Of a stretch of 64,000 nucleotides of DNA, positions 15,000 through 23,747 are shown piece after piece. This stretch comes from Betaproteobacteria bacterium Ga0077526 (GTDB taxonomy: Bacteria; Pseudomonadota; Gammaproteobacteria; Burkholderiales; Ga0077523). The notes under the pieces were generated by a model, which worked only from the letters and a program-made list of their open reading frames with translations, was not told the origin of the DNA and made no database searches. Position 1 is the first letter of the stretch; each line of letters starts with the position of its first letter. The DNA lies in NCBI GenBank assembly GCA_001464765.1, contig LNDV01000035.1, positions 1-64,000 on the forward strand. Direction: 5' to 3'. Made by a program: the position numbers and the translations under genes.

Positions 15000-17762
15000 A
15001 TGCGTGCTGTCGTCCTCGGCGCCGGTCCTGCCGGCCTGCTCTTCGCCTACCTCGCGAAGCGGCGGCATCCGCACTGGCAGGTGGAGGTCTACGAACAGAA
15101 CCCGGCGGACGCCACCTTCGGGTTCGGCGTGGTGTTCTCCGAAGGCGGGCTCACGTTCCTCGAACGCGATGCGCCGCAGTTCTACGAGTCCCTCCTGCCG
15201 CGGCTCGAATCCTGGCCCATGCAGCGGATCGTCCATCGCGACCAGCGCGTGGACATCGACGGCAACGGCTTCTCGGCCATTGCCCGTCTCGAACTCAACA
15301 CCTTCCTGAAGACGCTCGCCGAAGGCGCCGGCGTGCGCATCACCTACGGCCGCGCCATCACGTCACTCGATGAACTCGGCCCGGCGGATCTCGTGGTCGG
15401 CGCCGACGGACTCAACTCGCTCGTCCGGCGCACTCACGAATCCACCTTCTCGCCCAACGTGGAGTGGCTGTCGAACAAGTTCGCCTGGTACGGCGTGGCC
15501 CATCCGTTCGAATGCCTGTCACTCACGTTCCGCGAGAACGAACACGGGCACTTCGTCGCGCACCACTACCGCTACACGCCGACGATGAGCACCTTCCTGG
15601 TGGAATGCGACGCCGCCACCTGGCACGCCGCGGGCCTGGATCGCATGACGGACGCGGAATCGCGCACCTACTGCGAGCGCGTGTTCGCGCCGGATCTCGG
15701 CGGGCAGCCGCTCATCTCCAACAAGTCGGTCTGGCGCAACTTTCCGATCGTGAGCAACGGGCGCTGGACGGCGGGCAATGCCGTACTGATGGGGGATGCG
15801 TTGCGCACCATGCACTTCTCCATCGGCTCGGGCACGCGCCTCGCCTTCGAGGACGCCATTGCGCTCGACCACGCCTTCGCAGCGGCCGGCGAAGATGTTC
15901 CGGCCGCGCTGGCCGAGTACGAACGGACCCGCCGCCCCGTCGTGGAAAAGCTCCACGCAGCGGCGAACCGCAGCTCCTTCTGGTACGAGCGCTTCACCGA
16001 CGAGATGCGCGCGGAACCCTGGCAGCTCGCCCACAGCTACATGACCCGAAGCGGCCGCATCGACGACGCGCGGCTCACGCAGATGGCGCCGAAGTTCATG
16101 GCGATGGTCGAAGCGCAGCGGGCCCGTTCCGCTTCGGTGCCGCGGCACATCGTCGCCGACCCCGTCGCGCGTGACACCCCCGGCGCAGTCGAGATCGGTT
16201 TCTCGGTGAACGAGCGATACAACGCCTCCGAGATCCTGTTCGGCAACCTCGCCGCAGGTCGCGGTGACAAGGCGGCCGTCGTCTGCGGCGACCGCACCCT
16301 CACGTATGTGCAGTTGTGCGAACTCGCCTCCCGGGTCGGCAACGGACTTGCCGCGATGGGGCTCCCCCGCGGCGGACGGGTCATCTGCCTTCTCGCCGAC
16401 ACCCCCGAGTATCCGGCTGCCGTGTTCGGCGCGATCCGCGCGGGCTACGTCCCCGTGCTGCTCAACACGCTCTCCACGCCGGATCTCGTCGCCTACTTCG
16501 TGTCGGACAGTCAGGCGGAAGTCGCGCTCGTGCATTCCGATTTCGCGGGCCTGCTCTCTCACCCCTCGCTCGCCGCCACACGCCTGCGGCATGTCGTCGT
16601 GGTGGGCAACGGCGACGCGCCAACGCTCGGCTTGCCGACGGTGCACCGCTTCGAAGACTGGGTTCGCGGCTGCGCCACGGATCTGCCGGCGTGCGACACG
16701 CACCGAGACGAGATGGCCCTGTGGATGTACTCCTCGGGCTCGACCGGGCGACCGAAAGGGGTCGTGCATCTCCAGCACGACCTGCCCTACACGCAGGAGA
16801 GTTACGGACGTCACGTGCTGGGCATCCGCGAGGACGACATCGTCTTCTCGCCGCCGAAGATCTTCTTCGCTTATGCGTTCGGCAACTCGTGCACGTTCCC
16901 GTTTTCGGTGGGCGCAACGGCGGTGCTGCATCCCGGGCGCCCGGATGCGGAGTCCGTGTACCGCGTGATCGAACAGCATCGGCCCACCATACTGTTCGGT
17001 CTGCCCACCCTGTACAACGCACTCATCGGCCATTCGGGCGGCGAGTCGCGCGACCTCCGGTCGCTGCGCCTGTGCATCTCGGCGGCGGAAGTGCTTTCGG
17101 GCGACGTGTTCCGGGAGTGGCAGCGGCGCACCGGGCTGTCGATCATCGAGGGCCTGGGCTCCACCGAGGTCCTGCATATCTATCTGTCGAACACGCGGGA
17201 CCGGCAGGTGCTCGGCGCGAGCGGGGCGCGGGTGCCGGGCTACGAAGTGAAACTCACCGATGCCGACGGCCACCCGGTGTCATCGGGTGAGTCCGGGATC
17301 CTCTGGGTCCGGGGCGATTCGCAGGCACCCTGCTACTGGCGCCGTCCTGACAAGACGGCGGACACGATGCGCGGGGACTGGATCTGGACCGGCGATCGCT
17401 TCAGCGTGGACGCCGACGGCTTCTACACGTTCGAAGGACGCGCCGACGACTTCGTGAAAGTGAGCGGCCAGTGGGTGACGCCGGTGGAAGTGGAACGCTG
17501 CCTCGCCGAGCACCCGTCCGTCCGTGAATGCGCGGTGCTTGCGGTCGAGGACGCCAACCGGCTCATGTCACTCGCCGCGTGGGTGGTTCTGGGCGACGGG
17601 CGCAGCGGCGATGCGTCCACAACGGCAGAGCTGCAAGCCTTCGTGAAGTCGCGGCTGCTGCCCTTCAAGTATCCGCGCAGCGTGGTCTACCTGCGCGAAC
17701 TGCCCAAGACCGGGACGGGCAAGATCGACCGGCAGGCACTGAAGGCCGCGCGCCCGGCCTGA
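15000..17762 (+). CDS. Bifunctional aryl-CoA flavin monooxygenase / benzoate-CoA ligase-type fusion
   Basis: The 920-residue protein joins two enzymes. Residues 1 to about 385 form an FAD monooxygenase like salicylyl-CoA 5-hydroxylase and the monooxygenase half of 2-aminobenzoyl-CoA monooxygenase/reductase: GAGPAGLLFA near 7, ATFGFGVVFSEGG near 38, LVVGADGLNSLVR near 130, and MGDALRTMHFSIGSGTRLA near 265. Residues about 400-920 form an AMP-dependent ligase of the benzoate-CoA branch: MYSSGSTGRPKGVVH (P-loop), EGLGSTEVLHIYLSN, TGDRF, and PKTGTGKIDRQALK with the adenylation Lys. One polypeptide could therefore activate an aromatic acid and hydroxylate its CoA ester. The reading frame is continuous through the join. 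No ring-cleavage gene is adjacent; LysR lies directly upstream. Confidence 0.85.
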   Translation: MRAVVLGAGPAGLLFAYLAKRRHPHWQVEVYEQNPADATFGFGVVFSEGGLTFLERDAPQFYESLLPRLESWPMQRIVHRDQRVDIDGNGFSAIARLELNTFLKTLAEGAGVRITYGRAITSLDELGPADLVVGADGLNSLVRRTHESTFSPNVEWLSNKFAWYGVAHPFECLSLTFRENEHGHFVAHHYRYTPTMSTFLVECDAATWHAAGLDRMTDAESRTYCERVFAPDLGGQPLISNKSVWRNFPIVSNGRWTAGNAVLMGDALRTMHFSIGSGTRLAFEDAIALDHAFAAAGEDVPAALAEYERTRRPVVEKLHAAANRSSFWYERFTDEMRAEPWQLAHSYMTRSGRIDDARLTQMAPKFMAMVEAQRARSASVPRHIVADPVARDTPGAVEIGFSVNERYNASEILFGNLAAGRGDKAAVVCGDRTLTYVQLCELASRVGNGLAAMGLPRGGRVICLLADTPEYPAAVFGAIRAGYVPVLLNTLSTPDLVAYFVSDSQAEVALVHSDFAGLLSHPSLAATRLRHVVVVGNGDAPTLGLPTVHRFEDWVRGCATDLPACDTHRDEMALWMYSSGSTGRPKGVVHLQHDLPYTQESYGRHVLGIREDDIVFSPPKIFFAYAFGNSCTFPFSVGATAVLHPGRPDAESVYRVIEQHRPTILFGLPTLYNALIGHSGGESRDLRSLRLCISAAEVLSGDVFREWQRRTGLSIIEGLGSTEVLHIYLSNTRDRQVLGASGARVPGYEVKLTDADGHPVSSGESGILWVRGDSQAPCYWRRPDKTADTMRGDWIWTGDRFSVDADGFYTFEGRADDFVKVSGQWVTPVEVERCLAEHPSVRECAVLAVEDANRLMSLAAWVVLGDGRSGDASTTAELQAFVKSRLLPFKYPRSVVYLRELPKTGTGKIDRQALKAARPA

Positions 17763-17787
17763 AGCCGGCACGCGCCAACCGACCGGA

Positions 17788-20034
17788 TCACGCTGTACGC
17801 CGAGTCGTGAGCGCCCTCTCCTGCCGCCGACCGCCGGCACGCTGGATGAACTCGTCGAGCCGGGCGACGGGAATCACGAATGCGTCGCGCTCCACACCGG
17901 AAGCGTCGAGCAGCACATCGCCGCCCGGGGCGTAAGCGATGGCCTTCAGATGGGCAAAGGCGTCCTGCACGAACGCCCGCGCCTTTGCCTGTGCGGCCAG
18001 CACTCTCGCCTCCTCCTCGGTCAACAGCAACACCACCGCGTCGAACAGGACGGACGGCATCCCGTCCAGGTGACCGTCGGCCACGCAGCGCGTGCCGTCC
18101 GACAGGACAGCCCCGCCGATCTTCGGCGCAACCAGCTTGACTCGCGTCCCCTGCAGTTCGAGGGCAGCCCGGACCGCGATGAGCGTCCGCGCGTCGCTGC
18201 CCTCCGAGAACAGGATTGCCACGCTCCGGGACCGGACCGTCGGCACGGCCGTGCGGTGGAGGCTCAGCGACGGCGAAGGCTCGAGTTCGTACGGCCCGAC
18301 GATCGCATCGGCCGCGGCAGGCAGGTGCGGCAGCCCGAGATCGCCGGACACAGCTCTCGCCAGCCGGTCGTCGATTTGGCGCAGATGCCCGACCATGCGC
18401 TCGCGGATCGCGACCGTCTCCACATGCGACAGTTCGAAAACGAAGGCGTCGATGATGTGCCGATGTTCGGCCTCGACGAGGCTGCGGTAGAACATCCGTG
18501 CCTGGCTGTAGTGGTCTGCAAAAGAGGCTTCGCGCTCGCGCCCGCGCGCGCCATCGTGAGAGGAAGTCGCATGACTGCGTTGCCCCCGCTCCTCGGAGGC
18601 GCGCGCGCTCCCGGGTCCCAGACTGTTCGGTTCGTAGGCCACGCGTCCTGCAGGCACGTCCGCCTGGAATCGTCCGTCGCGCTGAAAGTGATGCACGGGA
18701 CATCGCGGACGGTTGACCGGGAGTTGCCGGAAATTGGCCCCACCCAGACGGTGGAGCTGCGAATCGGTGTACGAGAGCGCGCGTCCCTGGAGGAGCGGAT
18801 CGTTGCCGAGGTCCATCCCCGGCACGATGCGGGACGGACAGAACGCCACCTGCTCCACCTCCGCAAAGTGGTTCGAGGGATTGGCGTCGAGCACCATGCG
18901 CCCGATCACCTGCAGGGGAACGATCTCCTCCGGCACCAGCTTGGTGGCGTCGAGGATATCGAACGGAAAGGTCTCGGCGTCGGCGTCGGTGAAGAGCTGC
19001 ACGGCAAGATCCCATGTGGGGTACAGCCCGCTCTCGATGAGTTCGCGCAGGTCACGGCGATGGTAGTCCGGGTCGGCACCCGCGATCCGCACGGCCTCGT
19101 CCCAGAGGAGGGTCTGGGTCCCCGCCACGGGACGCCAGTGATACTTGACGAAGGTGGACCGTCCGCGGGCGTCGATCAGACGGAACGTGTGGACACCGAA
19201 GCCCTCCATCATGGCGAAGCTTCGCGGCAGCGCGCGGTCGCTCATCACCCAAAGCAGCATATGCATCGTCTCGGGCATCAGGGACACGAAGTCCCAGAAA
19301 GTGTCGTGCGCCGACGAGGCCGTGGGGTAACCCCGATCAGGCTCCGGCTTGAGCGCATGTACGAGATCGGGGAACTTCATGGCGTCCTGGATGAAGAAGA
19401 CAGGAACGCTGTTGCCGACGAGGTCCCAGTTTCCCTCGCTCGTGTAGAACTTCACGGCGAAGCCCCGCACGTCGCGGACCGTATCGGCGGACCCTGCCGC
19501 ACCTGCCACGGTGGAAAAGCGAGCGAATACCGGAACGCGCACGCCGACCTCGGTGAGTACCTTCGCCGTGGTGTACGGCGCGAGAGAGTGTGAGAGTTCG
19601 AAGTAGCCGTGCGCACCGGCGCCGCGGGCGTGAACCACGCGCTCCGGAATCCGCTCGCGGTCGAAGTGCGTGATCTTGTCGAGATAGACCTGGTCGTCGA
19701 GCACGGTGAAGCCGCGCGGGCCCGTCCGCAGGCTGTTCTGGTTGTCCCGGATCGGCATGCCGTCACCGGTCGTGAGCACGGGCTGGCCCGGACGTGCGAG
19801 CTGTTGCGTCTCTGCGCCCTCTCCTCGCGTGGAAGACCACGTCTCGCCCTCGCCTGCCGTCAACGCGCTGCCATCCTTCCGTTCCCTCAGTCCCATGCGG
19901 GCGCTCTCATGCTCGTGCAGATCTCCTCTTGCGGCGACCGTTGCCTGCAGCCTCGCCGACGAACCCATTATCGGAAGGCCAGGGCCAAAGGGAACCTGGG
20001 AAAAGTACGGGCTGCAGGCAGGGTTTCCCGGCAT
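17788..20034 (-). CDS. katE: Large-subunit catalase HPII (KatE)
   Basis: This is a clade-2 monofunctional haem catalase of up to 748 residues, matching E. coli HPII along its length. The catalytic His lies in VVHARGAGAHGYFE, the distal Asn region in DLVGNSVPVFFIQDAMKFPD, and the proximal haem Tyr in RALSYTDSQLHRLGG. A flavodoxin-like C-terminal domain starts near residue 590 (RSVAILFSEGSDARTL). It decomposes hydrogen peroxide, usually in stationary phase or stress. The start is uncertain: ATGs at 20034, 19968 (MGSSAR) and residue 47 are all in the non-conserved N-terminal extension and none has a clear ribosome-binding site. It converges with the monooxygenase-ligase fusion. Confidence 0.93.
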   Translation of the reverse strand: MPGNPACSPYFSQVPFGPGLPIMGSSARLQATVAARGDLHEHESARMGLRERKDGSALTAGEGETWSSTRGEGAETQQLARPGQPVLTTGDGMPIRDNQNSLRTGPRGFTVLDDQVYLDKITHFDRERIPERVVHARGAGAHGYFELSHSLAPYTTAKVLTEVGVRVPVFARFSTVAGAAGSADTVRDVRGFAVKFYTSEGNWDLVGNSVPVFFIQDAMKFPDLVHALKPEPDRGYPTASSAHDTFWDFVSLMPETMHMLLWVMSDRALPRSFAMMEGFGVHTFRLIDARGRSTFVKYHWRPVAGTQTLLWDEAVRIAGADPDYHRRDLRELIESGLYPTWDLAVQLFTDADAETFPFDILDATKLVPEEIVPLQVIGRMVLDANPSNHFAEVEQVAFCPSRIVPGMDLGNDPLLQGRALSYTDSQLHRLGGANFRQLPVNRPRCPVHHFQRDGRFQADVPAGRVAYEPNSLGPGSARASEERGQRSHATSSHDGARGREREASFADHYSQARMFYRSLVEAEHRHIIDAFVFELSHVETVAIRERMVGHLRQIDDRLARAVSGDLGLPHLPAAADAIVGPYELEPSPSLSLHRTAVPTVRSRSVAILFSEGSDARTLIAVRAALELQGTRVKLVAPKIGGAVLSDGTRCVADGHLDGMPSVLFDAVVLLLTEEEARVLAAQAKARAFVQDAFAHLKAIAYAPGGDVLLDASGVERDAFVIPVARLDEFIQRAGGRRQERALTTRRTA

Positions 20035-20259
20035 CGCGCACTCAGGGGGGATTCCTGCCGATTCAATCGGGTCGGGCAGTCCGTGCCCCGATGGCAGACG
20101 CTACCGAAGGAACGGCACGCCGATCGGCGCCAGTAGTTTTACTGGCGAGGCCCCGAAGCACCGCACGGGTGACTAGAATCGGAGGATTCCCCTTGCTGGG
20201 CGACTCACGCCGACCCTGCGTTTGCCGGTCACGCCCGTCGCCGTTCTCGATTGCCGGTC

Positions 20260-21405
20260 ATGGTTTCACCTGAACTTCCCGCCTCGCACCGGGACGCGGC
20301 TCACTTCGCGTTCCGAGGCCCGCTGGCTTCGCAGCTGGAGGCCATGGGTGTCCTCACGCCCATGATGCTGCTTGCCGGCACCTCGACGGACGAATGGCGC
20401 GAAGCGAATCCCTGCTTTCAAGAGTTCACGGGTATATCCGCCCAGGACCCTTCCGAGCGCCGCTGGGAGCGGATTGTTCGCAGCAACGTCGTGCACAGGG
20501 TGCAAGGACTCCTCGCGGGATTGCGGCCGGGCGATCCGCCGGCACGCTCGCTGCGAATCTGCGTGCTGCGCCGTGACGGTGTGTTCCGCTGGTGCGAATT
20601 GCGCGCCTACCGCCCGGCTTCGACCGAAGACTCACGCTGGTTCGCGTCGCTGGCCGACGTGCATGCCCAGCGCTGGTCGGCGATCCGCATGGTCCGCCTG
20701 CGCCGCACGATCGAAGCAGGCATCGTGGAGCGGCAATCGCTGGTCCGCAAGATCGTGGAAGCCCAGGAGGAGGAACGCTCGCGCATGGCCGCCGAACTGC
20801 ACGATCACCTCGGACAGAGCCTGACGGCCCTCAAGATGGCCGTGTCGGGCGACGCCCTGCGACGCCAGGCTACCGGCGACAGCATGGTGCTGGTCGACCT
20901 GCTGCAGGAGACGGAGCGGCAGCTCGATCACCTGACGCTGTCGTTGCGCCCCTATCTGCTGGAGGTGAGCGGCCTCCAGGAAGCGCTGTCGGCCTACCTC
21001 GCGCAGTGGTCGACCCAGCATGCCGTGGCGATCGAACTCAATGTCTCCGCGAGTTTTCCGCGCCGGATGGCGCCGCATCTGGAAGTCGGGTTCTACCGGA
21101 TCATCCTGGCCGCCCTCAACAATGTGGCCCGTCATGCCTGCGCGAGTCGCGTCCGGGTCACCTTGAGCCGGATTCCCGCCGCGCTGAGCGCTGTGGTCGA
21201 AGACGATGGCGCCGGGTTCGACGTGGAACCGGTACTCACCCCGGGCGCCGCGCGCAAGCGCAGCGGAACCGTGATCATGGAGCAGCGCGCCAGACTGCTC
21301 GGCGGCACCTGCACCTGGGAGTCTTCCAGCGGCAACGGTACGCGTGTTCGTATTCGCGTTCCGCATGCGCTGCCCTCGCGACACCAGCGGCTGGAAAACC
21401 CGTGA
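20260..21405 (+). CDS. NarX-type sensor histidine kinase with PAS-like input domain
   Basis: The 381-residue soluble kinase has an N-terminal PAS-like region (about 25-140), a HisKA_3 phosphoacceptor segment QEEERSRMAAELHDHLGQSL with His181, and a HATPase_c domain with LNNVARHA and DDGAGFD. There is no transmembrane segment, so it senses a cytoplasmic signal. It overlaps the response regulator gene by four bases (GTGA), giving a clear two-component pair. The ATG at 20260 is preferred over a TTG nine bases earlier. The kinase diverges from katE and lies upstream of a haem-globin sensor, so oxygen or redox sensing is plausible but unproven. Confidence 0.88.
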   Translation: MVSPELPASHRDAAHFAFRGPLASQLEAMGVLTPMMLLAGTSTDEWREANPCFQEFTGISAQDPSERRWERIVRSNVVHRVQGLLAGLRPGDPPARSLRICVLRRDGVFRWCELRAYRPASTEDSRWFASLADVHAQRWSAIRMVRLRRTIEAGIVERQSLVRKIVEAQEEERSRMAAELHDHLGQSLTALKMAVSGDALRRQATGDSMVLVDLLQETERQLDHLTLSLRPYLLEVSGLQEALSAYLAQWSTQHAVAIELNVSASFPRRMAPHLEVGFYRIILAALNNVARHACASRVRVTLSRIPAALSAVVEDDGAGFDVEPVLTPGAARKRSGTVIMEQRARLLGGTCTWESSSGNGTRVRIRVPHALPSRHQRLENP

Positions 21406-22043
21406 GAGTCGTGATCGTCGACGACCACAGCCTGCTCCGCGCGGGACTGCGACTGCTGCTGGGCGCGCACGAGGGCATCGAGATCGTCGCGGAGGCCTCG
21501 ACCGGCGAGGACTGCCTCGCCGTCGTCGCGGAGTTTCACCCGGACGTCGTGGTGATGGATCTTTCCATGCCCGGCGCAGGCGGCGCTGCCACCACGCTGC
21601 GTCTGTGCGAAGCTGCACCCGGCACCAAGGTCGTGGTCCTCACACGATTCTCAGATTACGCGCACATGCGGGAAGCCTTCAGTAGTGGCGCGGCTGGCTA
21701 TGTCCTGAAGAGTTCACCGCCGGAGCAGCTGATCGAGGCCCTGCGCACGGTGGCGTCCGGACGCACCCACGTTGACCCGGGCGTCCAGACGCCCGTCGAG
21801 CTTCCCACGGGCGTCGAGCCCTTGGCGCCGCGGCAGCGGGTGCTGAGTCTTTCTCCCCGCGAGTACGACGTGCTGCGTTCCGCGGCGGCCGGCGAGAGCA
21901 GCAAGCAGATCGCCAACCGTCTCGGCCTCAGCACCAGAACGGTAGAGTTCCACAAGTACAAGGCGATGCGCCGCCTGCAGCTTCGCAGTCGCGCGGATCT
22001 CGTGCAGATCGCCGTGGAACTCGGATGGCTGGGCGAGCCGTGA
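21402..22043 (+). CDS. NarL/FixJ-family response regulator
   Basis: The 213-residue regulator has a receiver domain (VVIVDDHSLLRAGLRLLL, phospho-acceptor Asp53 in VVMDLSMPG, Lys in YVLKSS) and a C-terminal LuxR-type helix-turn-helix (LSPREYDVLRSAAAG, KQIANRLGLSTRTVEFHK). It starts at a GTG inside the stop codon of the kinase gene, and is surely its partner. The DNA targets are not evident. The globin-coupled sensor gene follows after 76 bases in the same direction and may be in the same transcript. Confidence 0.9.
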   Translation: MRVVIVDDHSLLRAGLRLLLGAHEGIEIVAEASTGEDCLAVVAEFHPDVVVMDLSMPGAGGAATTLRLCEAAPGTKVVVLTRFSDYAHMREAFSSGAAGYVLKSSPPEQLIEALRTVASGRTHVDPGVQTPVELPTGVEPLAPRQRVLSLSPREYDVLRSAAAGESSKQIANRLGLSTRTVEFHKYKAMRRLQLRSRADLVQIAVELGWLGEP

Positions 22044-22119
22044 CCGCCAATACTTCCGGCCGCCCCTTGCCGATGCGCCCGGCGCCACGACAACCACACG
22101 ATGAGAACGAGCCAACACG

Positions 22120-23511
22120 ATGACCAAACCGACGCTGACCCAGAGTGATCTCACACACGAGTTCACAGCGTGCTGGCTGGCCGTGCTGGACACGACCCCT
22201 GCCGAGGTCCGCGACACCGTAGCCGACATCATCGCCCGCAAGGCTGCGCATCTGGCGGAGGTCTTCTACTGCCATCTGCAGGCCTCGCCCCGCGCGAAGC
22301 CGTTTCTGGAGCACGACGTCGTGAACCGGCGTCTGCGCAGCGCCATGCGCCATTGGATGCTGCAGACGCTGTCCGGCGCCCGCAACGAGGAAGTCCTCGG
22401 TGCGATGATCGCGCGGCAGATCGAGCTCGGCGCGATCCACGCACGGATCCGCATGCCGATAGACCTCATGACCCGCGGCACCCAGGTGCTGCTGGACGAG
22501 TTCCATGCGCTCATGGCGACCGATGCCCTGCCGGTCGATCGGCGTTTCGACATGTACCGCTACGTGGTGAACCTCTTCTCCCTCTGCGACGAACTGATGA
22601 CCATCTCGTACGTGACGGAGATGCAGCGTGCCACGCGGGTCGACGAGTCCTACCATCTGCTGGCACAGCGGCGCGAGGCCACCATCGAGAGGGAGCGTCA
22701 GCGCGCGCTCATCTCGGAATGGGCGCAGTCGACGCTGTTCGCGATCAGCACCAGCGCTCGGCGCGGCACCGCCGTGCCGATCTCCTCGTCCGACTTCGGT
22801 GTGTGGATGACGCACAAGGCGAGTCTGTTCTTCGACGACGATGCCGATCTCGGGCATGTGCGCGAACTGATGACCCACATCGACGACGCGCTGTTGCCGC
22901 AGCTCAAATCCAGCACCGTCGAACCCGAGGCACGCGAGAAGCTGATCGAGTCCCTCGCCACCAAGGTGGAGCTGATCCGCTACGTCCTCGCGGACCTGTT
23001 CCAGAAAGTCGAGCGCGCCGAGCAGAGCATCGATGCGGTGACCCGGCTGCCGGGCCGCCGCTACCTGCCCGCGGTCCTCGCGCGGGAGATCGACGAACAC
23101 GGGGGAAGCCGGAAACGCTTCTCCATTCTGCTGCTCCGCCCACCGACGCCGGCCGGCGCCGGTTTCAAGGACAGCAACAGTTCCCGCGACATCTACCTGC
23201 AGCAGTTCGCCTCCACCCTGGTGTCGACGATCCGTCCCGGCGACCATCTGTTCCGCTACCACGACGATCAGTTTCTGGTCGTGGCCGTGGAGAAGTCGCA
23301 GACCCAGGCCGACACACTCGCCACTCAGATCCAGTTCAACGTCCGCGCGAACCACCTTCTGGCCCAGCCCGGCGCCCTGGGGTTCGGCGTGCGCATCGGC
23401 ATCGCCGAGTTCGACGGCCATCCGGATTTCGACTACCTGCTGCGGCGCGCGGAGCGCGCGCTGGTCGAGGCCATCGGGGCCGACGAGGCCGACGCCATCG
23501 CTCACTGCTGA
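22120..23511 (+). CDS. Globin-coupled sensor with degenerate GGDEF domain
   Basis: The 463-residue protein has the DosC-like layout. A globin sensor domain spans about 10-170 and includes IELGAIHARIRMP, with His107 as the probable proximal haem ligand. A middle helical domain runs to about 300, and a GGDEF-type domain starts at DAVTRLPGRRYLP (305-317). The catalytic motif is not GGDEF but HDDQF (381-385, in FRYHDDQFLVV), so diguanylate cyclase activity is probably lost. It may bind GTP or act through dimer and partner contacts while sensing oxygen, NO or CO. It lies next to the NarX/NarL pair and converges with a membrane protein gene. Confidence 0.8.
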   Translation: MTKPTLTQSDLTHEFTACWLAVLDTTPAEVRDTVADIIARKAAHLAEVFYCHLQASPRAKPFLEHDVVNRRLRSAMRHWMLQTLSGARNEEVLGAMIARQIELGAIHARIRMPIDLMTRGTQVLLDEFHALMATDALPVDRRFDMYRYVVNLFSLCDELMTISYVTEMQRATRVDESYHLLAQRREATIERERQRALISEWAQSTLFAISTSARRGTAVPISSSDFGVWMTHKASLFFDDDADLGHVRELMTHIDDALLPQLKSSTVEPEAREKLIESLATKVELIRYVLADLFQKVERAEQSIDAVTRLPGRRYLPAVLAREIDEHGGSRKRFSILLLRPPTPAGAGFKDSNSSRDIYLQQFASTLVSTIRPGDHLFRYHDDQFLVVAVEKSQTQADTLATQIQFNVRANHLLAQPGALGFGVRIGIAEFDGHPDFDYLLRRAERALVEAIGADEADAIAHC

Positions 23512-23529
23512 CGACCCCGTATCAGCGTC

Positions 23530-23705
23530 CGTAGCCCGGACTCCGTCCGGGTACCGTCGCCGGGAACGGGCACAACAAGTGGTTGGCACTCCCCCAGCCG
23601 GGGTCGGACCCACGCAACCTGCTTAGCCGTCGAAACGATGTTGCCTCGAAGTGCCCTCTGGAATGAAGCGTGAGGGAGACAGGTTGTTGCGTGGGTCCAG
23701 CCCCG
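23530..23705. repeat. Intergenic inverted-repeat element in a convergent gap
   Basis: A GTAGCCCGGACTCCGTCCGGGTAC palindrome (two 10-base arms, a relative of the array repeat ends) opens the region. It is followed by an inverted pair: GGGGTCGGACCCACGCAAC near 23600-23620 and GTTGCGTGGGTCCAGCCCC near 23687-23705. About 70 bases lie between the arms. The whole sits between two convergent genes. It may be a small non-autonomous mobile element or a structured 3' end. I see no gene in it. Confidence 0.5.
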
Positions 23706-23747
23706 AAGGTGCCGACGTGGGGTTTAGGGCGCAGCGACGCGCGAGTG

